A stretch of DNA of 10,541 nucleotides from JBCBKZ01 sp039026975 (GCA_039026975.1 JBCCLI010000223.1:1-10541); one strand, 5' to 3'. Numbered from the stretch's first letter, positions 1 through 6,926 are shown. Program-made: numbers and translations. Notes: generated from the letters alone by a model not told the origin.

Positions 1-626
1 CCATTACTTCCTATTCCACTGTTATAGCTATTCTCATAGACAGCCTGCCCATAACTGCTCAACCCAATAATTACCTGTCCGGCAGCTATCTCTTCATTAG
101 TGATGACATCAGCCCTTTTCATACGGGAGAAAGCAGTAGCATCATAAATGATGGTTCTCACCAGATCACCTACATCTGCTGTTTCTCCTCCAGAGTTCAC
201 TGCTTCTATCTCATAGGACCTTAGCATCTCAAAAAAGGACTCCATCCCTATGAGTATCTCTGCTAATACTTCCCTGGAAATATGGAAGGAATTTCTCCCT
301 ATGGTATTGGAAAAAATAAACTGGTCAGTAGCTCCCACACAGACCATATCATCCAAATTCATAACCAGAGCATCCTGGGCCAGGTCCTTCCAGACAGATA
401 AATCTCCGGTTTCCTTCCAGTAGATATAGGCGAGGGAGGACTTAGTTCCCGTTCCATCAGCATGCATGATGTTACACCATGTCTCATCTCCTCCCACCAT
501 ATCTGGCAGCACCTTTGCAAAAGCGTTAGGGTATAACCCTTTTTCTAAATGCTGAATAGCAAAATGTACATCTTCCTTCCCGGCTGATACGCCTCTCTGT
601 CTGTAGGTATTTTTCATGTCTTTCAT
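1..626 (-). CDS. purM: Phosphoribosylformylglycinamidine cyclo-ligase (AIR synthase), 3' end cut off
   Basis: AIR synthase closes the imidazole ring in de novo purine synthesis, converting FGAM to AIR with ATP in the cytoplasm. I translated 208 codons on the minus strand before the window ends. Visible family motifs are RGVSAGKEDVH (residues 11-21), the glycine-rich HADGTGTKSS (55-64), ALVMNLDDMVCVGAT (86-100) and GGETADVGDLVRT (146-158). The wording of these blocks matches the PurM variant found in Bacteroidota rather than the E. coli type. Such proteins are usually near 390 residues, so roughly the last half is missing. The ATG at 626 is chosen; an in-frame ATG at 617 is an alternative, and neither has a clear Shine-Dalgarno sequence. 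It lies 23 bases downstream of aceK on the same strand, so co-transcription is likely. Confidence 0.9.
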   Translation of the reverse strand, partial: MKDMKNTYRQRGVSAGKEDVHFAIQHLEKGLYPNAFAKVLPDMVGGDETWCNIMHADGTGTKSSLAYIYWKETGDLSVWKDLAQDALVMNLDDMVCVGATDQFIFSNTIGRNSFHISREVLAEILIGMESFFEMLRSYEIEAVNSGGETADVGDLVRTIIYDATAFSRMKRADVITNEEIAAGQVIIGLSSYGQAVYENSYNSGIGSN

Positions 627-649
627 ACTCAGCCACAAATATAGGACAA

Positions 650-2371
650 TCAGGTATCAACATTTCGAAAACGCTTTTTTCTCCTGTAAGGGAAGAAGTC
701 CATGACTTCCCCTTCCTTAATTCTATTTTGCTTATCTATCCAGAACCTGGGATCAAAAAGGTCATCATGCAGCCTGAAAAATATCTCTCGTATGTCCTCC
801 CTCCCTATCAGAAAGTGCCTAAATTCTTCTGGAAATACATCATGCTCTCCCACCGCAAACCATGGCTCTCTTCCATAGATATCATCCTCATCAGGTTCTG
901 GAAGCCTACGGAAGCGGTAATCTGTCAAATATCCGATCTCATCATAGTCATAGAATACCACCCGATTATGTCTGGTAACCCCAAAGTTTTTGAGGAGCAT
1001 ATCTCCCGGAAAGATGTTGGCTTTGGCTAGCTGCTTAATGCAGTTTCCGTATTCTCCTACTACCTCCTCCCCTTCTTTCTCTGTGGTATTCTCAAGGAAA
1101 ATATTAAGAGGGGTCATTTTCCTTTCCGTGTATAAGTGATCAATTATAACCTTATCCCCTTCAACTCTAACGATGGAACCCGCTACCTGCTGCAGTTCTG
1201 CTAACAACTCATCAGAAAAACGATCCCTAGGGAGAATGAAATGCTCAAACTCATGCGTATCTGCCATCCTCCCTACTCTGTCATGAAGCTTCACCAGATT
1301 ATACTTCATTTTTACCTGCCCCTTGGTGGAAGTCTTGGGAGGATCAAACTTATCCTTGATGAGCTTAAACACGATCTCGTAAGAAGGAAGGGTAAATACG
1401 GACATGACCATACCTTTTATCCCTGGCGCGATAATGAAGGAGTCACTTGAGCTAGATAAGTGCCGTATAAAATGACGATATAGCTCTGTTTTACCATGCT
1501 TACTGAATCCTATGGAAGAATAAAGGTCTGCATAAGATTTCCTGGGCATGAGGGTTCTCAGGAAATGAATGAGTTCTGAAGGGATACTCACCTCCACCAT
1601 AAAATAAGAGCGGGTAAAGCTGAAAATGATACTCACATCATTAGGTGAAAGAATAAGCGTATCCATAAAGATGCCATCATTCCCGTTAAGTAAGGGGATC
1701 ACAAATGGCCGATAGGTATCCCCCATCCTAATTCTCCCTACTATGTAAGCGGCTTTATTACGGTAAAAAACAGAGGTCAGCACTTCAAAACGAGTATCTC
1801 CCTTCGCAATGTGTGCCTTCACTAACTCCCGCCAGATAGACTTTCTAATGAATTCAATATCTCTCTCCAGGTTTTCAAAGCGCGCGTTAAATTGAAAATC
1901 CAGAATTATTTTTCTTGCTACCTCTTCAAAAGAGTCTTCTAATTGGTAGGACCTAAAAATGGTACTCTTCCCTGAGAATTCCCTCTGCTTGTGCTCATCT
2001 TCTACAAACATAAGGGTCTCATGGGCCCCCATTTTTCCTATCACCTTTCGGCACACAGAGTTGTAGAATGTTTCAGCTATCTCATAGCTAGTTCTCTTTT
2101 TAGCAAGTAAGATATAGACGGCTTTAATGTTACGCCAGATTTCCCAGTTAGCGTGTTCCCCTTGCATCATGCGCGTCACCTTCCGCGTAATTTCTGCTAT
2201 TCTTCTCTTATAAAGATTTAGTCTTTCCTTAGAATCTACTTGAACATCAAGCCACTCACGCTTTTCAAAACGTTGTTTAGCTCTCTTGGTAATCAGATTA
2301 AAATCTTCCAGGTATGCATCAAAGGATTCTATAATAAAGGTTGCTACTTTTTCAGCAAGTATTGTTGACAT
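650..2371 (-). CDS. aceK: Isocitrate dehydrogenase kinase/phosphatase
   Basis: AceK is a bifunctional enzyme that phosphorylates and dephosphorylates isocitrate dehydrogenase, setting the split of isocitrate between the TCA cycle and the glyoxylate bypass. The product has 573 residues against 578 in E. coli, so it is full length. The N-terminal half corresponds to the regulatory domain. The C-terminal kinase-like half carries the ATP loop APGIKGMV (315-322), Lys336, Asp371 (a residue tied to phosphatase activity in E. coli), and GDMLLKNFGVTRH with Asp457 and Asn462. It also has FYDYDEI with Asp475 and Asp477. These fall at the same numbers as in E. coli AceK as I recall them, so both activities are expected. 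The classical aceB and aceA partners are not adjacent; purM follows instead. Its start faces the oxidoreductase operon across a 220-base divergent gap. Confidence 0.95.
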   Translation of the reverse strand: MSTILAEKVATFIIESFDAYLEDFNLITKRAKQRFEKREWLDVQVDSKERLNLYKRRIAEITRKVTRMMQGEHANWEIWRNIKAVYILLAKKRTSYEIAETFYNSVCRKVIGKMGAHETLMFVEDEHKQREFSGKSTIFRSYQLEDSFEEVARKIILDFQFNARFENLERDIEFIRKSIWRELVKAHIAKGDTRFEVLTSVFYRNKAAYIVGRIRMGDTYRPFVIPLLNGNDGIFMDTLILSPNDVSIIFSFTRSYFMVEVSIPSELIHFLRTLMPRKSYADLYSSIGFSKHGKTELYRHFIRHLSSSSDSFIIAPGIKGMVMSVFTLPSYEIVFKLIKDKFDPPKTSTKGQVKMKYNLVKLHDRVGRMADTHEFEHFILPRDRFSDELLAELQQVAGSIVRVEGDKVIIDHLYTERKMTPLNIFLENTTEKEGEEVVGEYGNCIKQLAKANIFPGDMLLKNFGVTRHNRVVFYDYDEIGYLTDYRFRRLPEPDEDDIYGREPWFAVGEHDVFPEEFRHFLIGREDIREIFFRLHDDLFDPRFWIDKQNRIKEGEVMDFFPYRRKKRFRNVDT

Positions 2372-2591
2372 GGAAATAAAATACAGTTTTTACAGAAAAT
2401 TCTCATCAAATCAATGGAATGTCCTTAACCAGACAGCCTTACCACCAAAAGTCTGCTTATTTATGGCCATATTAATTCGGACAAGCCCCAACCACACAAT
2501 AGTATATATTTATTTTCATATGTATTAACCAGACCCTCTCTTAATATGTTTTTAATAGACCTGTTAGGTCCACCTAAAACAGCCCCGAATC
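2372..2591. other. Divergent intergenic region between aceK and the oxidoreductase operon
   Basis: These 220 bases hold no supportable gene and should contain the promoters for aceK (leftward) and the oxidoreductase operon (rightward). The sequence is A/T rich. I found no full match to the Bacteroidota TAnnTTTG element on either strand. The only clear structure is the nested inverted repeat just before the rightward gene, listed separately. Confidence 0.6.
2558..2577. promoter_or_regulatory. Nested inverted repeats, possible operator
   Basis: Two perfect inverted repeats overlap here. GACCT-gtt-AGGTC spans 2558-2570 and TTAGGT-cc-ACCTAA spans 2564-2577; they share the AGGT core. The site ends 14 bases before the oxidoreductase start codon. 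That position fits a repressor site or a hairpin in the 5' leader, but this is inference: no regulator gene is present in the window. Confidence 0.35.
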
Positions 2592-3932
2592 ATGCATGTA
2601 GTCATCATAGGTAATGGAATAGCTGGTATTACTGCCGCCAGATATGTAAGAAAGCTTAGTAACCATAAAATAACTGTCATTTCTTCAGAGACAGAATACT
2701 TTTTTTCTCGAACTGCCCTCATGTACATCTACATGGGCCATATGAAATTTGAACATACTCAGCCTTATGAAAAGTGGTTCTGGAAAAAAAATCGCATTGA
2801 TTTGATGTTTAATCATGTAACCCATATAGATCCTTCCACTAAACAACTTATCTGCTCTGATGGCACTATTTTACCCTATAATAAGCTGGTACTAGCTACT
2901 GGTTCTAAACCCAATAAATTTGGATGGCCAGGTCAGGACTTAGAAGGAGTATGTGGCATGGTGAGTAAGCAGGACTTAGATGATATTGAACGATTTTCAG
3001 TAGGGATGGAAAGAGCAGTCATCATAGGAGGAGGACTTATAGGGATAGAGATGGCTGAGATGTTTCACTCCAGGCATATTCCGGTAACTTTTCTCGTAAG
3101 AGAATCCAGTTTTTGGAATAAGGTAATGCCGCCGGAGGAATCTGAGATGATTAATCAGGAAATTTTCCAGACTGACGGCATAGACTTGCGCCTCAAGACT
3201 GAGCTAAAGGAAATTCTCCCAGATCAGAATGGGAAGGTAAGAGCTATTATTACAAATGAAGGAGAAGAAATAGCTTGTCAGTTTGTGGGCTTGGCAGCCG
3301 GTGTACATGCAAACCTCTCTTTGGCCAAGTCAGCAGGTATAGAAACCAACAGAGGATTCCTAGTAGATAAATACCTTGAGACTAGTGTGCCTGATATTTA
3401 TGCCACTGGGGACTGTGCAGAGTTAAGAATCCCTCTTCAAGGAAGGCGGTCTTTAGAAGCAGTTTGGTATACGGGAAAGCACATGGGTCCTATAATAGCC
3501 AAAAATGTATGTGGAGAACCCACACCCTACCAGCAAAAGTTCTGGTTTAATTCTGCCAAGTTTATTGATATGGAATACCAAGTGTATGGAGACGTGAAGA
3601 GTGTAGCGGAAGAAGGAGAAAAGCACTTTTTCTGGAAGCACCCCAAGCTAAATAAATCCGTGAGACTTGTGTATAATGAGCATGATGGGAGAATATTAGG
3701 ATTCAATCTGATGGGTATCCGCTACCGCCAAAACGTTTGCCAAAAGTGGATTGAACAGGAGACGCATGTGGAAGAAGTTCTCACCAACTTGGGCGCCGCC
3801 AACTTTGACCCAGAATTTTTTAAGGAATATGAGAAAGACATAGTAGCTACATACAATCAGCAAAATGGAACTAACATCAAACTCAAACGAAAAAGAGGTT
3901 GGAAACACGTACTTGCGGTTTTGAATAACTAA
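2592..3932 (+). CDS. FAD/NAD(P)-dependent pyridine-nucleotide-disulfide-type oxidoreductase
   Basis: This is a 446-residue flavoprotein of the two-dinucleotide-domain fold, resembling rubredoxin, ferredoxin and nitrite reductase NAD(P)H oxidoreductases. Visible motifs are the FAD-binding GNGIAG (7-12), LATGSKPN (101-108), the NAD(P)-binding IIGGGLIGIEMAE (144-156) and the second FAD motif IYATGDCAE (269-277). No CxxxxC redox-active disulfide follows the first FAD motif, so it is not a classic disulfide reductase and more likely passes electrons directly between NAD(P)H and a partner. The C-terminal 150 residues form a less familiar domain ending in a basic tail. The next gene, 36 bases downstream, encodes a membrane [4Fe-4S] protein, which is the obvious candidate partner. 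The ATG at 2592 directly precedes the Rossmann motif, supporting this start. Substrate and electron direction cannot be told from sequence. Confidence 0.85.
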   Translation: MHVVIIGNGIAGITAARYVRKLSNHKITVISSETEYFFSRTALMYIYMGHMKFEHTQPYEKWFWKKNRIDLMFNHVTHIDPSTKQLICSDGTILPYNKLVLATGSKPNKFGWPGQDLEGVCGMVSKQDLDDIERFSVGMERAVIIGGGLIGIEMAEMFHSRHIPVTFLVRESSFWNKVMPPEESEMINQEIFQTDGIDLRLKTELKEILPDQNGKVRAIITNEGEEIACQFVGLAAGVHANLSLAKSAGIETNRGFLVDKYLETSVPDIYATGDCAELRIPLQGRRSLEAVWYTGKHMGPIIAKNVCGEPTPYQQKFWFNSAKFIDMEYQVYGDVKSVAEEGEKHFFWKHPKLNKSVRLVYNEHDGRILGFNLMGIRYRQNVCQKWIEQETHVEEVLTNLGAANFDPEFFKEYEKDIVATYNQQNGTNIKLKRKRGWKHVLAVLNN

Positions 3933-3968
3933 TAAGATATCTGTTTTCACCTACTCAATACTTTTAGC

Positions 3969-5738
3969 ATGAAATTTATCAAGTACATAGGGCTAGGTCT
4001 GTTTGTATCAGCGTTGCTTACGTTTATTTCCTTGATATTCATCAGTACTTATGAGATAACTGATCAGAATCTTGAAGGCTGGAGTGAGTCGTTTGATGAG
4101 GGTAATAAAGCATACCTTACTGAGGCACTCACTGAACTTAAAGGGCAGCACTTTGGAAATAAATTCAGCTATTTCTCAGCGCTTAAAGGTGCTTTTAGTA
4201 AAGCTAATGAGGCCATCAATCAAGAGTATGGAGTGGATCCCTCTACGCTATCTTCTGCTGCAGATCTAGCCATTGCAAAAGCTGGCTCCGGACCTATTAC
4301 CTTATCAGAGGAATTACACACCGCAGCTAAGGAAGTACTCCCTGAAGGGATACACAAAACGATCTCCGACTACACTTCCTGGATGATTGGGCGAGAATAT
4401 GCTGATAAGGAAGAGTTATCTTCAGCTATTCAAGAGCAGTTCGGGGTAGCTGCCAATGCATATGTTTCTTCCCTTCAAGTAGGAAATACTAAAGAATACC
4501 TATTCCAGGCGAGTAAGCTCACTGCTAAAGGAATTTTTTGGGACCATAAATACACCTTCTTTCTTTTGATTGTGGTGCTGGGGTCTTTTGGTGCGTTAGT
4601 ATATATTTTTCCAGCCTTTTTTGATGGGATGCCAGGCATTAAGCATAATGGAATTTATTTTAGTTCAGCCTCTAACCGTGGATTAATCGGAATCTTAGCT
4701 GGTATATTCCTGGTCAGCTTTTATATCCTTCTTTACTTCTTTCATCATTACATAGCGGAGTGGATTACCCTTATGGACCCTGTGGCATATGCGCTTAGAG
4801 GGGAAGAAGCTAGCCAGTGGTTCATGTACGGCTTCCTTTACACGCTAGCCATTGTAGTTATGGGCCTTAGGATGTTTGCTAAGTACAGGCATAGTAATTA
4901 CCACAAAGTCAGAACAGCTTCTATCATCTTCTTCCAAATGGCCTTTGCCTTCATCATTCCCCAGATTCTCTATCAACTAAACTTACCTGATAGTGATTTG
5001 AAAAATGCATGGCCACTGAATTATTATTTTTTCTTTGATTGGAATATTACCAAGCATATCTCATCTGGAACCTTCGGAGTATTTATGTTTGTATGGGGTA
5101 CTGTATTAACTGTCATCGGAATTCCAGTACTCACTTATTTCTTTGGAAAAAGATGGTACTGCTCATGGGTTTGTGGATGTGGTGGATTAGCTGAAACCTT
5201 AGGAGACCCTTACAGGCAGCTTTCAGATAAATCTCTTACCGCCTGGAACATTGAGCGCTACCTCATTCATGCCGTCCTTGTCTTTGCCGTAGGCATGACT
5301 GGGCTGGTGCTGTATACCTATTTTAGTGGCGCTTCCAACATCGGTTTTCTAAATAGCTTCAAAGTCAGAGAAATCTATGGATTTGCCATAGGCTCTATTT
5401 TTGCCGGCGTGATAGGAACAGGCTTTTATCCTTTTATGGGGAATAGAGTTTGGTGTAGATTTGGATGTCCACTGGCAGCATACCTAGGTCTGGTACAGCG
5501 ATTTAAGTCTCGCTTCAGGATCACCACTAACGGAGGGCAGTGCATCTCTTGCGGTAATTGCTCCACGTACTGTGAAATGGGAATTGATGTGAGATGGTAT
5601 GCTCAACGCGGGCAAAATGTAGTAAGGTCTTCCTGTGTAGGCTGTGGCGTGTGTGCTGCTGTATGCCCTAGAGGAGTATTAGCCCTAGAAAATGGGCCTA
5701 ATACGGATGTTTCCAGAATGAATGAAGTGAAATACTAA
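3969..5738 (+). CDS. Polytopic membrane 4Fe-4S ferredoxin protein (NapH/NosR/CcoG-like)
   Basis: This 589-residue protein probably carries electrons to or across the cytoplasmic membrane. It has one N-terminal helix (about 5-27), a soluble, helical and largely polar segment (29-190), then about seven more helices (near 195-215, 236-258, 284-303, 316-334, 367-391, 431-451 and 468-488). Basic loops such as 304-316 indicate the even loops face the cytoplasm, which puts segment 29-190 outside. It also puts the cysteine clusters C398-C402-C404 and C496-C500 and the C-terminal ferredoxin domain inside. That domain has two CxxCxxCxxxC motifs, C525/C528/C531/C535 and C556/C559/C562/C566-Pro, for two [4Fe-4S] clusters. 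The core resembles NapH, NosR and CcoG, but there is no recognisable FMN-binding motif of NosR. It follows the FAD oxidoreductase by 36 bases, so the two likely form one operon. The exact function is unknown. Confidence 0.85.
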   Translation: MKFIKYIGLGLFVSALLTFISLIFISTYEITDQNLEGWSESFDEGNKAYLTEALTELKGQHFGNKFSYFSALKGAFSKANEAINQEYGVDPSTLSSAADLAIAKAGSGPITLSEELHTAAKEVLPEGIHKTISDYTSWMIGREYADKEELSSAIQEQFGVAANAYVSSLQVGNTKEYLFQASKLTAKGIFWDHKYTFFLLIVVLGSFGALVYIFPAFFDGMPGIKHNGIYFSSASNRGLIGILAGIFLVSFYILLYFFHHYIAEWITLMDPVAYALRGEEASQWFMYGFLYTLAIVVMGLRMFAKYRHSNYHKVRTASIIFFQMAFAFIIPQILYQLNLPDSDLKNAWPLNYYFFFDWNITKHISSGTFGVFMFVWGTVLTVIGIPVLTYFFGKRWYCSWVCGCGGLAETLGDPYRQLSDKSLTAWNIERYLIHAVLVFAVGMTGLVLYTYFSGASNIGFLNSFKVREIYGFAIGSIFAGVIGTGFYPFMGNRVWCRFGCPLAAYLGLVQRFKSRFRITTNGGQCISCGNCSTYCEMGIDVRWYAQRGQNVVRSSCVGCGVCAAVCPRGVLALENGPNTDVSRMNEVKY

Positions 5739-5752
5739 AAGGAATCATTCTG
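5714..5752 (+). terminator. Weak inverted repeat at the end of the ferredoxin operon
   Basis: CAGAATGA (5714-5721) pairs with TCATTCTG (5745-5752) across a 23-base loop around the stop codon at 5738. There is no following T tract, so termination activity is doubtful. It is listed because it is the only structure between this operon and the convergent Rpn genes. Confidence 0.2.
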
Positions 5753-5777
5753 TTGATTGATAAGGGGTAAATTTTCT

Positions 5778-5813
5778 CCGAGAGTCTCTTTCTATTTATA
5801 TAGCAAATGGTAT
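5778..5813 (-). pseudogene. Decayed start of a third RpnS-like copy
   Basis: Read on the minus strand, these 12 codons give I-P-F-A-I-stop-I-E-R-D-S-R. This lines up with the M-P-F-T-I-D-I-S-K-S-R start of the two intact small genes upstream. The start codon has become ATA and codon 6 is a stop. The remnant sits exactly 8 bases after the stop of the previous copy, the same spacing that separates the two intact copies. After about 12 codons the similarity ends. Short length keeps confidence moderate. Confidence 0.5.
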
Positions 5814-5816
5814 ACG

Positions 5817-6043
5817 GGATTCTATTCATTTGAGAATAGCTCTTCTTGAACCTTACTCACGAATGTAGGACTGACTTCGCTAATCTTGGCTATTAGTTCT
5901 ATTTCCATCCCTTCTCTAAGCATACGTTGAATCATCATTAATCTCTCTTTTTCTTTTCCAAGTTCTTTCCCTAATTCCTTTCCCTGGCTAACGCCCTCCT
6001 GATAAAATCGGCTCTTACTTATATCTATGGTAAATGGCATGTA
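5817..6043 (-). repeat. Tandem repeat unit B (227 bases) carrying the second RpnS-like gene
   Basis: This unit matches the adjacent 6044-6282 unit with about a dozen substitutions and one 12-base deletion, by eye near 94% identity. Each unit contains one complete small gene plus its 8-base spacer, which indicates a direct tandem duplication of the C-terminal coding segment. Confidence 0.9.
5822..6040 (-). CDS. Small RpnS-like C-terminal-domain protein, copy B
   Basis: This 72-residue protein is nearly identical to the 76-residue copy just upstream. It begins MPFTIDISKSRFYQEGVSQG, continues into a charged helix with four-residue GKEL repeats (GKELGKELGKEKER), and ends in a helical domain (about residues 36-72) containing LIAKISEVSPTFV. 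The same arrangement forms the C-terminus of many Rpn-family nucleases. In studied Rpn systems that segment is also produced alone from an internal start and inhibits the nuclease. By that precedent this copy would be a stand-alone antitoxin, which is inference. Compared with copy A it lacks one four-residue repeat unit and has three substitutions (Q to K, K to R, K to S). It starts 8 bases after copy A stops, so it is probably translated from the same transcript. No Shine-Dalgarno sequence is evident. Confidence 0.75.
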   Translation of the reverse strand: MPFTIDISKSRFYQEGVSQGKELGKELGKEKERLMMIQRMLREGMEIELIAKISEVSPTFVSKVQEELFSNE

Positions 6044-6282
6044 GGATTCTATTCATTTGAGAATAACTCTTCTTGAACCTTTTTTACAAATGTAGGACTG
6101 ACTTCGCTAATCTTGGCTATTAGCTCTATCTCCATCCCTTCTCTAAGCATGCGTTGAATCATCATTAATTTTTCTTTTTCCTGCCCTAACTCTCTTCCAA
6201 GTTCTTTCCCTAATTCCTTTCCCTGGCTAACGCCCTCCTGATAAAATCGGCTCTTACTTATGTCTATGGTAAATGGCATGTC
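6044..6282 (-). repeat. Tandem repeat unit A (239 bases) carrying the first RpnS-like gene
   Basis: This unit adjoins the nuclease gene and is 12 bases longer than unit B because of one extra four-residue repeat in the encoded helix. The similarity to unit B stops at the base pair following the small gene's ATG context (CATGT), so the duplicated segment corresponds closely to the small gene itself. Confidence 0.9.
6049..6279 (-). CDS. Small RpnS-like C-terminal-domain protein, copy A
   Basis: This 76-residue protein has the same layout as copy B: an N-terminal MPFTIDISKSRFYQEG segment, a repeat helix GKELGKELGRELGQEKEK (about 20-37) and a C-terminal helical domain with LIAKISEVSPTFV. Its ATG lies inside the 3' end of the Rpn nuclease gene in another frame, overlapping it by 16 bases. 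Restoring one base in the AAA at 6283-6285 would fuse the two into one protein reading RLKDMPFTIDIS, the usual continuous Rpn layout. The ATG and the intact frame are still preserved, and copy B also begins at exactly this Met. Both facts favour real independent translation. The likely role is an antitoxin partner of the upstream nuclease, by analogy with RpnS proteins. It could instead be the severed tail of a broken gene. Confidence 0.75.
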   Translation of the reverse strand: MPFTIDISKSRFYQEGVSQGKELGKELGRELGQEKEKLMMIQRMLREGMEIELIAKISEVSPTFVKKVQEELFSNE

Positions 6283-6890
6283 TTTAATCGTTTGGTAGAC
6301 ACTTCATTTAAGTTACGAAGATTACTTAGTATTTCCAGCTGGTCTATGTGCTTCTCTAATGTTACTTTATCCAGTGAAAGGTCATGAAGTCTTTGGATAA
6401 TATCTCTACTTACCTCTTTATCATCTCTTCCTTCAAAGTCTGACAGAATCCCCAATACGATGACCTCAGGTGCTTGTGAGCCTAAGAACTTTTTATAAGA
6501 ATAGTGATTGAGGCTTATCAGGTTAAAACCTGAAATAACTTCTTTTGATGACAGACTGTTCTGCATCTTGGACTCCTTCTCCCCGAGATATACGACAAAC
6601 TGCTTGATAGGGATTTGATAGTGCCGCAGTAATACCCCTGCATATTCTGCCATGCGATACACCATGGCTTTCTCATCATGTGTTTGAAATTCAATATGGA
6701 GAATGAATTGTTCTCCCTGGACGGTCTTTGCTTTAGCTAAAAAATCAACTTCTCGCCTGAGGCTAGTATGCTTCAACCCCTCTAGTCGAATAGTTTCCGT
6801 CAGTTCTAAGCCAAGTAGTTCTTTTAACAGATTAAGGAATGAGGCTGTCAGGTTTTCTTTGATAATTTTATCAAATGCCTGTGATGCCAT
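6264..6890 (-). CDS. Rpn-family PD-(D/E)XK nuclease, lacking its usual fused C-terminal tail
   Basis: This 208-residue protein belongs to the Rpn family (recombination-promoting nuclease, also annotated as PD-(D/E)XK transposase-like). Such proteins are DNA endonucleases, and some act as toxins against phage-infected cells. The nuclease core is visible as LRREVDFLAKA (44-54, catalytic Asp49) and LHIEFQTH (64-71, Glu67 and Gln69), followed by the family helix YRMAEYAGVLLRHY (78-91). Residues 150-197 form the typical linker helices. Family members of about 270-300 residues continue into a repeat helix and terminal domain. Here the frame ends STKRLKTCHLP-stop, while the missing part is encoded in the -1 frame as a separate small gene. 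An AGGAG lies directly against the ATG at 6890, and AAAGG about 11 bases upstream is better spaced. It may be an intact truncated nuclease, a programmed frameshift product, or a frameshifted pseudogene. Confidence 0.8.
   Translation of the reverse strand: MASQAFDKIIKENLTASFLNLLKELLGLELTETIRLEGLKHTSLRREVDFLAKAKTVQGEQFILHIEFQTHDEKAMVYRMAEYAGVLLRHYQIPIKQFVVYLGEKESKMQNSLSSKEVISGFNLISLNHYSYKKFLGSQAPEVIVLGILSDFEGRDDKEVSRDIIQRLHDLSLDKVTLEKHIDQLEILSNLRNLNEVSTKRLKTCHLP
6277..6290 (-). other. Frame break between Rpn nuclease core and C-terminal domain
   Basis: The minus strand reads CGA-TTA-AAG-ACA-TGC in the nuclease frame, but GAC-ATG-CCA in the small-gene frame. One extra A in the run at 6283-6285 would give CGA-TTA-AAA-GAC-ATG-CCA and a continuous protein. 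A -1 slip on A-AAG, a motif used by some insertion sequences, would produce the same fusion. A sequencing error is possible but the run is only three bases long. Confidence 0.6.
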
Positions 6891-6926
6891 CTCCTAAACT
6901 ACCTTTATTTCAATTTTTCATCAAGT

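Noticed and set aside
728..1450. Open frames on the plus strand inside aceK
   Set aside because: They are antisense to a complete, well-conserved aceK frame and their translations look like no family.
5817..6282. Tandem repeats as a CRISPR array or an insertion-sequence end
   Set aside because: The units are over 220 bases, adjoin with only 8 bases between the genes, and are protein-coding; no terminal inverted repeats or target duplications were seen.
6264..6890. Transposase of an active mobile element
   Set aside because: Although this family is often labelled transposase, the motifs are those of an Rpn PD-(D/E)XK nuclease and no element ends flank the gene.
6703..6897. Small plus-strand frame antisense to the Rpn nuclease start
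   Set aside because: It mirrors the conserved nuclease frame and its translation has no recognisable features.
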